A stretch of 64,000 nt of DNA, from positions 1-64,000 of the forward strand of contig NZ_LBMG01000021.1 in the NCBI RefSeq assembly GCF_001005315.1, in the 5' to 3' direction. The notes below the pieces were generated by a model, which saw only the letters and a list, made by a program, of their open reading frames with translations, made no database searches and had not been told where the DNA came from. A program made the position numbers and the translations under genes. This document shows positions 1-8,782 of the stretch, piece by piece. The stretch is from Kordia jejudonensis. Its GTDB lineage: Bacteria > Bacteroidota > Bacteroidia > Flavobacteriales > Flavobacteriaceae. The number at the start of each line of letters is the position of its first letter. Position 1 is the stretch's first letter.

Positions 1-46
1 CCTTTACAACATCGAGCGCAGTCGAGATGCAAGTAACTTAATTATG

Positions 47-198
47 AATTTTGAAATTATAAATGTTAAATGAAGATCAATTTCAACTGAACAAAGAACA
101 AATAACTAATAACGAACAACTAACAACGAACAACGAACAACTAATTTTGAAATTATAAATGTTAAATGAAGATCAATTTCAACTGAACAAAGAACAAA
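47..198. repeat. 56-bp direct repeat pair in a low-complexity gap
   Basis: Two identical 56-bp copies lie at 47-102 and 143-198, 96 bp apart. They are separated by heptamer-like sequence built from AACGAAC and AACAACG units. No coding frame is evident. The rest of 1-244 holds only this A-rich repetitive sequence. Confidence 0.85.
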
Positions 199-244
199 AA
201 ACAAAGAATTTAGAACTATCAATTAACCCAAAACCTAAAACCCA

Positions 245-622
245 ATGCCCAAAATACTATTCATATACAACGCGAAATCAGGAACGCTCAACAGTTTACT
301 CGATGTAGCGCACAAATTAATCAGTCCAAAAACATATCAATGTAAATTGTGCTCCATTACGCACGATACATTTTCAGAAAATGAACAATGGAAACGCTTT
401 CGCGAAACAACAAAGCTTCCGTTAGAATTTTTACACACTGATGAATTTGAAGCTTCATATAAGGCAATTGAAACAAAATATCCTGTAATTCTAATTCAAG
501 AAAACGAGAAGTTACGAGAATGGATTCCAAAAAGTGAAATAGAAAAAATAGAAACTACAGAAGAATTAATTCGTTTGATAGAAACGAAAACGAAATCTAT
601 GAATTTTTCAAATCCTGATTAA
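245..622 (+). CDS. Small protein of unknown function next to engB
   Basis: A 125-residue cytoplasmic protein with no signal peptide or membrane segment. I do not recognise a characterised family. It opens with a hydrophobic strand (ILFIYNAKSG), carries a CKLC cysteine pair near residues 34-37, and ends in a charged E/K-rich helix; a thioredoxin-like or Rossmann-like fold is possible but unproven. The ATG at 245 follows A-rich sequence. The gene converges on engB and their 3' ends overlap by 26 bp, so the two do not form an operon. Codon use looks like the neighbours. Confidence 0.7.
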   Translation: MPKILFIYNAKSGTLNSLLDVAHKLISPKTYQCKLCSITHDTFSENEQWKRFRETTKLPLEFLHTDEFEASYKAIETKYPVILIQENEKLREWIPKSEIEKIETTEELIRLIETKTKSMNFSNPD

Positions 623-1205
623 TTTGACTGATATAGTCTAACACATCATCACGCCCAATAGCTTTTGATGCAGAAGTAATAAAATATTGAGGCATTTCTT
701 CCCAAACATCTTCCAATAACTTTTCACGATACGAATTCACGTGTTTATCAATTTGTGAAGGACGCAACTTGTCTACTTTTGTGAAAATAATACAAAATGG
801 AATCTGATTTTCACCCAACCATTGCATAAATTCCAAATCGACTTTTTGCGGATCATGACGAATATCAACCAACACAAAGGCACAAACTAATTGCCTTCTT
901 TTATTAAAATATTCGGTAATAAATTTTTGAAAAACACGCTTTGTGCTTTTAGAAACCCGCGCATATCCATAACCTGGTAAATCGACCAAAAACCACTCGT
1001 CATTTATCTTAAAATGATTAATTAACTGTGTTTTTCCAGGTCTTCCAGAAGTTTTTGCTAAACTTTTACGCTGTGTGAGCATGTTGATCAACGAAGACTT
1101 TCCAACATTCGAACGCCCAATAAAAGCGTATTCGGGAATCGGATTTTTGGGACATTTTGCAACATCCGAATTACTCATGACAAACTCAGCTGACTTTATT
1201 TTCAT
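597..1205 (-). CDS. engB: Ribosome biogenesis GTP-binding protein EngB (YsxC/YihA)
   Basis: A 202-residue circularly conserved GTPase needed in bacteria for 50S subunit maturation. The G1 P-loop GRSNVGKS is at residues 30-37, the G3 motif DLPGYG at 75-80, the G4 motif TKVD at 142-145 and a G5-like TSASK near the C terminus. The ATG at 1205 is preferred over an in-frame ATG ten codons upstream, because the upstream one would overlap the preceding hydrolase gene and add residues not typical of the family. It lies 5 bp downstream of the hydrolase stop, so the two are probably cotranscribed. Confidence 0.96.
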   Translation of the reverse strand: MKIKSAEFVMSNSDVAKCPKNPIPEYAFIGRSNVGKSSLINMLTQRKSLAKTSGRPGKTQLINHFKINDEWFLVDLPGYGYARVSKSTKRVFQKFITEYFNKRRQLVCAFVLVDIRHDPQKVDLEFMQWLGENQIPFCIIFTKVDKLRPSQIDKHVNSYREKLLEDVWEEMPQYFITSASKAIGRDDVLDYISQINQDLKNS

Positions 1206-1210
1206 AACGA

Positions 1211-1975
1211 TTAAAAGTTGCGTTTTGAGAGCCAATCTTGCAAATGCTCGTTAAATTCTTTTGGATGTTCCATCATAGGAGCGTGCCCACATTTATCAAT
1301 CCAATACAAATCTGAATCAGGTAACAATTCATGAAATTCTTCCGCAACATTTGGTGGCGTAACAGTGTCATTTTTTCCCCAAATAATTCCTGTAGGAATG
1401 TTCATTTTTGGTAAATCTTTCCCCATATTATGGCGAATGGCGCTCTTAGCAATTGCCAATGTTTTTACCAACTTACTTCGGTCGTTTACGGTTGCAAAAA
1501 CTTCATCAACAATCTCTTTAGTGGCTACTTCAGGATCGTAAAAAACATCTTCACTTTTCTTCTTAATAAACTCGTAATCGCCACGTTTAGGATATCCGTC
1601 GCCCATGGCACTTTCGTACAATCCAGAACTTCCAGTAATAACTAAACCTTTGACCAATTCAGGGTACAATTTTGTAGTAAGCAACCCAATGTGACCGCCA
1701 AGCGAATTTCCAAGTAAAATAACTTTGTCGAGTTGTTTGTGTAGCACGAATTCTTTGACATATTTTGCGAAATTCTTCACATTTGTCTTCAAAAGAGGCA
1801 TCGTGTAAATAGGCAATTCGGGAATTAAGATCTTGTATCCTTTTGCTGAAAAACTATCAGTTACAGCTTCAAAATTGCTCAATCCGCCCATTAAGCCATG
1901 TAAAATAACGATAGGTGTTCCTTCTCCTACTTCGAGATAATTGAATTTACCTTCCTTTTTAAAGCTTTCTTTCAT
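1211..1975 (-). CDS. Alpha/beta-fold hydrolase
   Basis: A 254-residue alpha/beta hydrolase. The oxyanion motif HGLMGG is at 26-31, the nucleophile elbow GNSLGG places Ser91, the acid is probably Asp203 (KNDTVTPP) and the base His231 (CGHAPM), so the triad is complete. There is no signal peptide, so it should act in the cytoplasm on an unknown ester, lactone or similar substrate. It is the first gene of a two-gene unit with engB and diverges from the dcw cluster. A TAnnTTTG -7 element lies just upstream. Confidence 0.9.
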   Translation of the reverse strand: MKESFKKEGKFNYLEVGEGTPIVILHGLMGGLSNFEAVTDSFSAKGYKILIPELPIYTMPLLKTNVKNFAKYVKEFVLHKQLDKVILLGNSLGGHIGLLTTKLYPELVKGLVITGSSGLYESAMGDGYPKRGDYEFIKKKSEDVFYDPEVATKEIVDEVFATVNDRSKLVKTLAIAKSAIRHNMGKDLPKMNIPTGIIWGKNDTVTPPNVAEEFHELLPDSDLYWIDKCGHAPMMEHPKEFNEHLQDWLSKRNF

Positions 1976-2002
1976 TAACGGCTATCAGTTTTTAACAAGA
2001 GA

Positions 2003-2010
2003 CAAATATA
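2003..2010 (-). promoter_or_regulatory. Candidate -7 element for the hydrolase-engB unit
   Basis: On the minus strand this reads TATATTTG, a match to the Bacteroidota TAnnTTTG -7 consensus, about 27 bp upstream of the hydrolase ATG. No clear TTG -33 box is seen at the usual spacing, so the call rests on the -7 box and its position. Confidence 0.5.
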
Positions 2011-2174
2011 GGCATTTCGTAATTATTAGCGGGCTTTTTTTTAAATGTATCAAAACACAAAAAAAATAACACAAATAAACGGTCGTTTTAACGCTTTTTA
2101 CCACGAATCAAAAAGTTGATTTTCAGTTTAGTTATCCCTTTTTTAAGCCCAAAAATGAAAAATTTATTAACAAT

Positions 2175-2200
2175 GTGGTAAAAAGTGGTAAAATGTGGTA
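2175..2200 (+). promoter_or_regulatory. MraZ operator: three TGGTA direct repeats at 10-bp spacing
   Basis: GTGGTA occurs at 2175-2180, 2185-2190 and 2195-2200, exactly one helical turn apart. In E. coli, MraZ autorepresses the dcw operon through three TGGGN repeats spaced by 5 nt, giving the same 10-bp register. Here the repeats sit directly upstream of a -7 element and the mraZ start, so they would cover the -33 region. The assignment is by analogy and position. Confidence 0.75.
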
Positions 2201-2210
2201 AAATTTTCAA

Positions 2211-2218
2211 TATATTTG
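2211..2218 (+). promoter_or_regulatory. Candidate dcw cluster promoter (-7 element)
   Basis: TATATTTG matches TAnnTTTG and lies 10 bp after the last operator repeat and 31 bp before the GTG start chosen for mraZ. The -33 position falls on the second operator repeat and has no TTG, which would suit a weak or regulated promoter. Confidence 0.6.
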
Positions 2219-2248
2219 AATCTTAAAGTGTATAAACCACATTCAGAA

Positions 2249-2716
2249 GTGATAAATCTAATCGGAACATACGAATGCAAAGTTGACGCCAAAGGGCGAA
2301 TGCTTGTGCCAGCTGCCATAAAAAAGCAGTTGTCTCCTGTGTTGCAGGAAGGTTTTGTGGTAAAACGAAGCTTGTTTGAAGCCTGTTTAGAATTGTATCC
2401 GATGGCGGAATGGCACGAAGCGATGAAAGAAGTAAATGGCTTGAATCGTTTTCGAAAAAAGAACAATGATTTCATTAGAAAATTTACAGCAGGTGTCAAA
2501 ATCATTGAAATTGATGCAGCTGGACGTTTGCTAATTCCGAAGGATTTAATAGGAATTGCAGGCATCAAAAAAGAAATAGTACTGTCGTCAGCAATCAATA
2601 TTATCGAAATCTGGGACAAGGAAAAATATGAAGAGGTAATAAATGATTCGCCAGAAAATATAGCAGATTTAGCAGAAGAAGTAATGGGAAATGACGATGC
2701 AGATGGAATATCATAA
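2249..2716 (+). CDS. mraZ: Transcriptional regulator MraZ
   Basis: A 155-residue MraZ, first gene of the dcw cluster, a ring-forming DNA-binding protein made of two tandem AbrB-like (SpoVT/AbrB) domains. Both halves show the family signature: GTYECKVDAKGRMLVPAAIK at the N terminus and EIDAAGRLLIPKDL in the second half. The GTG at 2249 gives MINLIGTYECK, the usual length and N terminus. The frame is open further upstream to a GTG at 2195, but that codon lies inside the operator repeats and before the predicted transcript start. The 3' end overlaps rsmH. It probably represses its own operon through the 2175-2200 repeats. Confidence 0.93.
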   Translation: MINLIGTYECKVDAKGRMLVPAAIKKQLSPVLQEGFVVKRSLFEACLELYPMAEWHEAMKEVNGLNRFRKKNNDFIRKFTAGVKIIEIDAAGRLLIPKDLIGIAGIKKEIVLSSAINIIEIWDKEKYEEVINDSPENIADLAEEVMGNDDADGIS

Positions 2717-3599
2717 TCCAGTTTTACTGAAAGAAACGGTTGATGGACTCAACATCAAAGAAGATGGAGTGTATGTTGATGTGACTTTTGGTGGCGGCGG
2801 ACATTCAAAAGAAATTTTGAGCCGATTAGGAGAAAAAGGAAAATTATTCGCCTTTGATCAAGATCAAGATGCCTTAGAAAATGCAATTGATGATCCAAGA
2901 TTTACGCTCATCAATCAAAACTTTAAACACTTAAAAAAGTTTTTACGCTTTTACGGTGTAAAAAAGGTAGATGGAATTTTAGGCGATTTCGGTGTTTCAT
3001 CACATCAATTTGATGTTGCCGAACGCGGATTTTCATTGCGATTTGAAGCTGATTTAGACATGCGAATGAATCAAGAAGATGAAATTTCTGCATTTCACGT
3101 GGTCAATGAATATGAAGAAAATGAGTTGCGATCAATACTATCATTATATGGAGAAGTGCGAAATGCCAAAGCAATTGCAGCTCGCATCGTAGAAGTAAGA
3201 ACAGAAACGCCCATTAAAACAACAGAAGAATTACGTGTAGCGTTAAGTAAATTTTTGCCAAAACATAGAGAACATAAAGTATTGGCGCAAATCTATCAGG
3301 CAATTCGGATAGAAGTGAATCAAGAAATAGAAGTGTTAAAAGAATTTCTATTACAAACGCAAGACATATTATATAAAGGAGGAAGAATTAGCTTGATCAG
3401 TTATCACTCTTTAGAAGATCGCTTGGTAAAACGATTCATACGAAACGGATTATTTGAAGGCGAACCTGAAAAAGATTTTTACGGAAGAGTAGAAGTGCCA
3501 TTCAAAAAAGTTGGAAAACTCATCATTCCGTCAAATGAAGAAATAAAAACAAACAACAGAGCGCGTAGCGCAAAACTAAGAATAGCAGAACGTCTATAG
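2703..3599 (+). CDS. rsmH: 16S rRNA (cytosine-1402-N4)-methyltransferase RsmH (MraW)
   Basis: A 298-residue SAM-dependent methyltransferase that modifies C1402 of 16S rRNA. The family N terminus MEYHNPVLLKETVDGL and the SAM-binding DVTFGGGGHS (residues 26-35) are clear. ISYHSLEDRLVKRF and the C-terminal NNRARSAKLRIAE motif are also present. In-frame ATGs at 2691 and 2697 are alternatives; 2703 gives the usual start. The start region overlaps the end of mraZ by 14 bp and the stop overlaps the ftsL region, indicating translational coupling within the dcw operon. Confidence 0.96.
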   Translation: MEYHNPVLLKETVDGLNIKEDGVYVDVTFGGGGHSKEILSRLGEKGKLFAFDQDQDALENAIDDPRFTLINQNFKHLKKFLRFYGVKKVDGILGDFGVSSHQFDVAERGFSLRFEADLDMRMNQEDEISAFHVVNEYEENELRSILSLYGEVRNAKAIAARIVEVRTETPIKTTEELRVALSKFLPKHREHKVLAQIYQAIRIEVNQEIEVLKEFLLQTQDILYKGGRISLISYHSLEDRLVKRFIRNGLFEGEPEKDFYGRVEVPFKKVGKLIIPSNEEIKTNNRARSAKLRIAERL

Positions 3600-3601
3600 T
3601 G

Positions 3602-3919
3602 ATGAAAAAAAACATCTATGACATACTAAAAGGTAGATTCCTTATTAATGATGATGCCATCAAAAATTGGCGGTTCATTGTATTTGCTTCCTTCTTAGCA
3701 TTAATCATGATTGCAAGTTCGCATTGGGCAGACAAAAAAGTGCATCAAATCGCGAAACTCAATGATGAAGTAAAAGAACTGAAAAGTGAATTTGTAGATG
3801 CGCGGACCACATTGCAACAACTAAAACTTGAATCGTACATCACAGAAAAAGTAGCCGTAAAAGGATTGGCGCCTTCTGAAAATCCGCCAAAAAAAATTAG
3901 AGTAAAGTCACAACAATAA
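3602..3919 (+). CDS. ftsL: Cell division protein FtsL-like
   Basis: A 105-residue single-span membrane protein between rsmH and ftsI, the conserved FtsL position. It has a short cytoplasmic N terminus, a transmembrane helix at about residues 23-41 and a periplasmic coiled coil (KLNDEVKELKSEFVDARTTL). FtsL works with FtsB and FtsQ to activate FtsWI. Sequence identity among FtsL proteins is low, so the call rests on topology, length and position. The ATG at 3602 is used; a GTG three bases upstream overlaps the rsmH stop. Confidence 0.88.
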   Translation: MKKNIYDILKGRFLINDDAIKNWRFIVFASFLALIMIASSHWADKKVHQIAKLNDEVKELKSEFVDARTTLQQLKLESYITEKVAVKGLAPSENPPKKIRVKSQQ

Positions 3920-3924
3920 AATAA

Positions 3925-5928
3925 ATGCCAGTAACCGACAAAAACATATTAAATCGTTTATATTTTATCGCAGGAGGTATGTTTCTCTTCGCGATAGCGG
4001 TTGTAGTGCAACTAGTCAACATTCAATTTGTAGATGGCGATAAGTACAAGGAAATGGCGCAAGACCAAACCTTCCGTAATGCTACTATTGCGCCAAGTCG
4101 CGGAAATGTATATGCCGATGACGGAAGCTTATTGGCAACATCAGTTCCAAAATATGACATCTTCTTTGATGCGGTTACGGTAAAAGAAAAAGTATTTGTA
4201 GAAAATGTAAAACCATTAGCAGATTCGTTGGCGAAAATGTTCAATAAATCGTCTTCTCATTACGAAAAGATTCTGCGTAAAGCGCGAAAAGACAAAAGCA
4301 GATACTTCCGAATTGCACGAAAATTAAGCTACTCAGAATACATTCGCATCAAGCAATTTCCAATCTTCAAACGTGGTGCCTATAAAGGTGGGTTTATCGA
4401 CAAAGTAAAAACGGTTCGTGAACATCCAATTGGAAGAATCGCAGAACGCACGGTAGGTTACGAACGCAAAGACGATGAAGGACATTATACCAGAATTGGA
4501 ATTGAAGGAGCTTTTGGAGAATACTTGCGTGGAAAAGAAGGAAGACGTCTGGAACAAAAAATTGCCAAAGGACAATGGAAACCAGTTTCAGGAGATAACG
4601 AGTTGGAACCAAAAGATGGTTTTGATATCATTTCTACGATCAATGTAAACATCCAAGACATTGCGCATCATGCTTTATTAGAACAGCTAGAAAAATACAA
4701 AGCAGATCATGGATGTGTTGTTGTGATGGAAGTAGCTACGGGAGAAATCAAAGCCATTTCAAACTTAGGAAGAAGTCCAGAAGGGAAATATTACGAACGT
4801 AGAAACTATGCTGTATGGGAATCACATGAACCAGGTTCTACATTCAAACTTATGGCAATGGTTGCTGCGCTGGAAGACAGAGTGATTGATAGCAATTATG
4901 TAGTGGATACTGGAAACGGAAGACTGAAATTTTATAATGACATAGTAGAAGATTCAAACAAAAGAGGATATGGTAAAATCTCCGCTTCGGAAGCTTTCGA
5001 ATTGTCTTCAAATACAGGAATTGTAAAAATCATTACAGATTTCTATGGTAAAAACCCTGAAAAATTTGTGGATCGCTTATACAATATGGGTTTAAATGAT
5101 CAACTTGATTTACCAATATCAGGAGAAGGAATGCCGAAAATTCCACATCCAAATGATAAAGGTTGGAATGGACTTTCACTTCCGTGGATGGCTTTCGGAT
5201 ACGGAGTTTCTTTGACGCCACTACAAACACTTACGTTTTACAATGCCATTGCAAATGACGGCGAAATGGTACGTCCACGATTTGTAAAAGCAGTTCGTGA
5301 AAACTGGTATGCGAGTGAAAAAGTATTTGATAAAGAAGTCATCAATCCTTCCATTTGTTCCAAGGAAACTGTGGCGAAGGTTACAAAAATGATGCAAAAT
5401 GTAGTGGAGAAAAAACACGGAACAGGAAACGGACTCTATTCTCCCGATTTCTCGATGGCTGGAAAAACGGGAACCTGTCAAAAAAATTACATCATCAAAG
5501 ACAACAAAGAATACATTTCAACTTTCTCAGGATTCTTTCCTGTTGAAAACCCAAAATACTCATGTATTGTAGTCATTCATGAACCAGATAGAAGTATTGG
5601 GTATTACGGAGCAGACGTTTCAGGACCTGTATTCAAGAAAATTGCACACAAAATCTATACGGATACGCCCATATTTGATCAAGTAGAAAAAATTGATCAA
5701 GTCGATAAAGTTGTAGAAAAAAGCTTTGAAGACTATTTAGAAAAATCAAGAAAATACGAAACCATCATTCCTAATGTTGTCGGAATGCCTGCAATGGATG
5801 CCATTCCACTATTAGAAAACTTAGGATTGCGTGTAGAAATAAAAGGAAACGGAACAGTAACCAAACAATCTTTGGAAGCGGGTAAAAAAATAGGAGCACA
5901 AAAACGAATTGTACTAGAATTATCGTGA
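3925..5928 (+). CDS. ftsI: Penicillin-binding protein, septal transpeptidase FtsI (PBP3 type)
   Basis: A 667-residue class B PBP that cross-links septal peptidoglycan with FtsW. A membrane anchor is at about residues 11-33, followed by the PBP dimer domain (APSRGNVYADDG near 57-67). The transpeptidase motifs are S305TFK308, S361SN363 and K514TG516. A C-terminal PASTA domain spans about 605-667, as is common in Bacteroidota FtsI. It begins 5 bp after ftsL and its stop overlaps the GTG start of murE (GTGA). Confidence 0.97.
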   Translation: MPVTDKNILNRLYFIAGGMFLFAIAVVVQLVNIQFVDGDKYKEMAQDQTFRNATIAPSRGNVYADDGSLLATSVPKYDIFFDAVTVKEKVFVENVKPLADSLAKMFNKSSSHYEKILRKARKDKSRYFRIARKLSYSEYIRIKQFPIFKRGAYKGGFIDKVKTVREHPIGRIAERTVGYERKDDEGHYTRIGIEGAFGEYLRGKEGRRLEQKIAKGQWKPVSGDNELEPKDGFDIISTINVNIQDIAHHALLEQLEKYKADHGCVVVMEVATGEIKAISNLGRSPEGKYYERRNYAVWESHEPGSTFKLMAMVAALEDRVIDSNYVVDTGNGRLKFYNDIVEDSNKRGYGKISASEAFELSSNTGIVKIITDFYGKNPEKFVDRLYNMGLNDQLDLPISGEGMPKIPHPNDKGWNGLSLPWMAFGYGVSLTPLQTLTFYNAIANDGEMVRPRFVKAVRENWYASEKVFDKEVINPSICSKETVAKVTKMMQNVVEKKHGTGNGLYSPDFSMAGKTGTCQKNYIIKDNKEYISTFSGFFPVENPKYSCIVVIHEPDRSIGYYGADVSGPVFKKIAHKIYTDTPIFDQVEKIDQVDKVVEKSFEDYLEKSRKYETIIPNVVGMPAMDAIPLLENLGLRVEIKGNGTVTKQSLEAGKKIGAQKRIVLELS

Positions 5929-7388
5929 AAACACTAAAAGACATATTATACAAAGTGCAAATCGAAGCCGTAACAGGCGATACGACTATTGCGATACGCG
6001 AACTCGTTTTTGATTCTCGTCAAGTGCAACTAAATGATGTATTTGTAGCAATCAGAGGGTATGAAGTTGACGGGCACAGTTACATTGATGCGGCTATAAA
6101 ATTAGGTGCCATTGCTGTTGTGTGTGAAGAAATTCCTGAAAATATCGTAAACGGAATTACCTATGTACAAGTTGATAATGGAAGTAGTGCGCTGGCAATA
6201 ATGGCTTCAAACTATTACGATAATCCTTCGGAAAATCTAAAGCTAATTGGTGTTACAGGTACAAACGGAAAAACCACAATTGCTACCTTATTATATCAAC
6301 TATTCAAAAAAGCAGGTTACAAAGTTGGACTATTATCTACGGTAAAAATTTTGGTGGATGATACGGAATACAAAGCGACTCACACAACGCCTGATTCATT
6401 AACAATCAATAGGTATTTACAAATGATGAATCATGAAGGTGTAGAATACTGCTTCATGGAAGTTTCATCGCACGGAATTCATCAAAAAAGAACTGCTGGG
6501 CTCACGTTTCAAGGTGGCATATTTACAAACTTATCACACGATCATTTAGACTATCATGATACGTTTGCGGAATACAGAGATGTCAAAAAGAAATTCTTTG
6601 ACGAATTGCCAAAAGAAGCATTTTGTTTGGTAAACATCGACGATAAAAATGGTTTGGTAATGATGCAAAATACCAAAGCCAAAAAATATACATACGCGTT
6701 AAAAACCTATGCGGACTATCGTGCACAAATCTTAGAAAACAGATTGGCAGGATTGCTTTTAAAAATAAATGACAACGAAGTTTGGGCAAAACTCATTGGA
6801 AGTTTCAACGCGTACAATCTGTTGTCTATTTACGCTACAGCAGAATTATTAGGACTGGAAGAAATCGAAATCTTACGATTGATTAGTGAACTTGAAAGTG
6901 TAAGCGGTCGGTTTGAATATTTCATCACAAAAAATAAAATCACAGCAATTGTTGATTATGCACATACGCCAGATGCTTTGAAAAATGTACTGGAAACCAT
7001 CAATAACATTCGTACAGGAAACGAGCAACTTATCACTGTTGTTGGTTGTGGTGGCGATCGCGATGTGACAAAACGTCCAAAAATGGGCAACATTGCATCA
7101 ACGCTAAGTACAAAAGCAATCTTTACGTCAGACAATCCACGAAGTGAAGATCCAATGGCAATCATTGATGCGATTGAAAAAGGTGTAGAACCGCAGAATT
7201 ACAAAAAAACACTTTCGATTACAGATCGTAAGCAAGCGATAAAAACGGCGTGTCAAATGGCAAACGAAAATGACATCATTCTCATTGCTGGAAAAGGACA
7301 TGAAACCTATCAAGAAGTAAACGGAAAACGAACTGATTTTGATGATTACAAAATCGCGAAAGAAATCTTAGACAACCTAAACGAATAA
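5925..7388 (+). CDS. murE: UDP-MurNAc-tripeptide synthetase MurE (meso-diaminopimelate type)
   Basis: A 487-residue Mur ligase that adds the third stem-peptide residue. The ATP loop GTNGKT is at 112-117, with the central domain [13 protein letters not shown] and the C-terminal [12 protein letters not shown] region. The DNPRSEDP motif near residue 403 is the DNPR signature of enzymes that use meso-diaminopimelate, so the wall should be of the DAP type. Translation starts at a GTG overlapping the ftsI stop by 4 bp. Confidence 0.97.
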   Translation: MKTLKDILYKVQIEAVTGDTTIAIRELVFDSRQVQLNDVFVAIRGYEVDGHSYIDAAIKLGAIAVVCEEIPENIVNGITYVQVDNGSSALAIMASNYYDNPSENLKLIGVTGTNGKTTIATLLYQLFKKAGYKVGLLSTVKILVDDTEYKATHTTPDSLTINRYLQMMNHEGVEYCFMEVSSHGIHQKRTAGLTFQGGIFTNLSHDHLDYHDTFAEYRDVKKKFFDELPKEAFCLVNIDDKNGLVMMQNTKAKKYTYALKTYADYRAQILENRLAGLLLKINDNEVWAKLIGSFNAYNLLSIYATAELLGLEEIEILRLISELESVSGRFEYFITKNKITAIVDYAHTPDALKNVLETINNIRTGNEQLITVVGCGGDRDVTKRPKMGNIASTLSTKAIFTSDNPRSEDPMAIIDAIEKGVEPQNYKKTLSITDRKQAIKTACQMANENDIILIAGKGHETYQEVNGKRTDFDDYKIAKEILDNLNE

Positions 7389-7407
7389 CGAGCAACAACA
7401 AAAGAAT

Positions 7408-8643
7408 ATGTTATACTACTTATTTGAATATCTCGAAAAACAATACCAGTTTCCAGGAGCTTCCTTATTTGGTTACCTGAGTTTCAGGGCAGCAATGGCT
7501 GTCATTCTTTCGTTGTTGATTTCTACCATTTATGGAAAAAGAATCATCGCATATTTACGCACCAAACAAATTGGAGAAACAGTTCGTGACTTAGGATTGG
7601 CAGGACAAAAAGAAAAAGCAGGAACGCCAACAATGGGTGGACTTATCATCATTTTGGCAACACTAATTCCTGTATTGCTATTCGCAAAGCTTGAAAATAT
7701 ATACATCATTTTGCTCATCGTCACAACAATTTGGATGGGAATTATCGGGTTCATAGATGATTATATCAAAAAGTTTAAAAACGACAAAGATGGACTCAAA
7801 GGAAAATTCAAAGTTTTAGGGCAAGTCGGATTGGGAATTATAGTCGGAACTACGTTATTTTTTCATAATGATGTTACGATTAGAGAAGAATTGCCTGTAA
7901 GTCAACAGCAGGAAGTTGTAGCAAGTGATAACACGCCAATAAAGAAATTTAGCGAAGAAAAACGTTCGATGAAAACGACAATTCCATTCGTAAAAGACAA
8001 CGAAATTGACTATGCAAAACTCATTACTTGGATCAATCCAGACTATGCAAAATATGCGTGGTTGATATTCATCCCAATTGTCATAATTATCATTACAGGA
8101 GTTTCCAATGGTGCAAACCTTACCGACGGAATTGACGGACTCGCCGCAGGTACGTCCGCCATTATTGTACTTACATTAGGAATATTTGCGTGGATTTCAG
8201 GAAACGTGATTTTCTCCGAATATCTCAATGTGATGTACATTCCAAGAGCAGGAGAAATTACCATATACATTGCTGCATTTGTTGGAGCGTTGATCGGATT
8301 TTTATGGTACAATACGTATCCAGCACAAGTATTTATGGGTGATACGGGAAGTTTAACCATTGGAGGAATCATTGCAGTAATTGCCATTGCCATTCGTAAA
8401 GAATGGTTAATTCCAATCCTTTGTGGAATTTTCGTAGCAGAAAACCTATCGGTGATTTTGCAAGTAGGTTACTTCAAATACACACGGAAGAAATTTGGAG
8501 AAGGAAAAAGAATATTTCTCATGTCGCCATTACATCATCACTATCAAAAACTAGGATATCACGAAAGTAAAATTGTAACCCGATTCTGGATTGTTGGAAT
8601 CTTATTAGCAATTCTAACGATTGTAACATTGAAGCTTAGGTAG
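7408..8643 (+). CDS. mraY: Phospho-MurNAc-pentapeptide transferase MraY
   Basis: A 411-residue polytopic membrane enzyme that makes lipid I from UDP-MurNAc-pentapeptide and undecaprenyl phosphate. Signatures include [46 protein letters not shown] and the histidine-rich [12 protein letters not shown] 50-60 residue hydrophilic insertion near residues 155-210 makes it longer than the E. coli enzyme, as is usual in Bacteroidota. It starts 19 bp after murE. Confidence 0.97.
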   Translation: MLYYLFEYLEKQYQFPGASLFGYLSFRAAMAVILSLLISTIYGKRIIAYLRTKQIGETVRDLGLAGQKEKAGTPTMGGLIIILATLIPVLLFAKLENIYIILLIVTTIWMGIIGFIDDYIKKFKNDKDGLKGKFKVLGQVGLGIIVGTTLFFHNDVTIREELPVSQQQEVVASDNTPIKKFSEEKRSMKTTIPFVKDNEIDYAKLITWINPDYAKYAWLIFIPIVIIIITGVSNGANLTDGIDGLAAGTSAIIVLTLGIFAWISGNVIFSEYLNVMYIPRAGEITIYIAAFVGALIGFLWYNTYPAQVFMGDTGSLTIGGIIAVIAIAIRKEWLIPILCGIFVAENLSVILQVGYFKYTRKKFGEGKRIFLMSPLHHHYQKLGYHESKIVTRFWIVGILLAILTIVTLKLR

Positions 8644-8782
8644 ATTCTAGTGCTGAGAATTGAGTAGTGAGAAAATAGAAAAATAGAGAATAGAGAATAG
8701 AAAATAGAGAAGAGAGCGTTGCAAATTAATGAGGATGTAATCTTTGAATTTTGAATTCTTGAATCTTTGAATAACAAACGTA
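8644..8782. repeat. Low-complexity gap with AATAGAG heptamer-like units
   Basis: Between mraY and murD the sequence is made of GAGAATA/AATAGAG-type 7-bp units (about 8662-8717), then TTGAATCTTTGAATTTTGAA-type units (about 8740-8771). No gene or terminator is seen. It resembles the other heptamer tracts in the window, though the unit sequence differs. Confidence 0.7.

Noticed and set aside
2195-2248. An upstream GTG as the mraZ start, giving a 173-residue protein
   Set aside because: It lies within the operator repeats and upstream of the -7 box; the family N terminus begins at the GTG at 2249.
2167-2619. 150-residue minus-strand frame opposite mraZ
   Set aside because: It lies wholly antisense to mraZ and its operator and lacks any family features.
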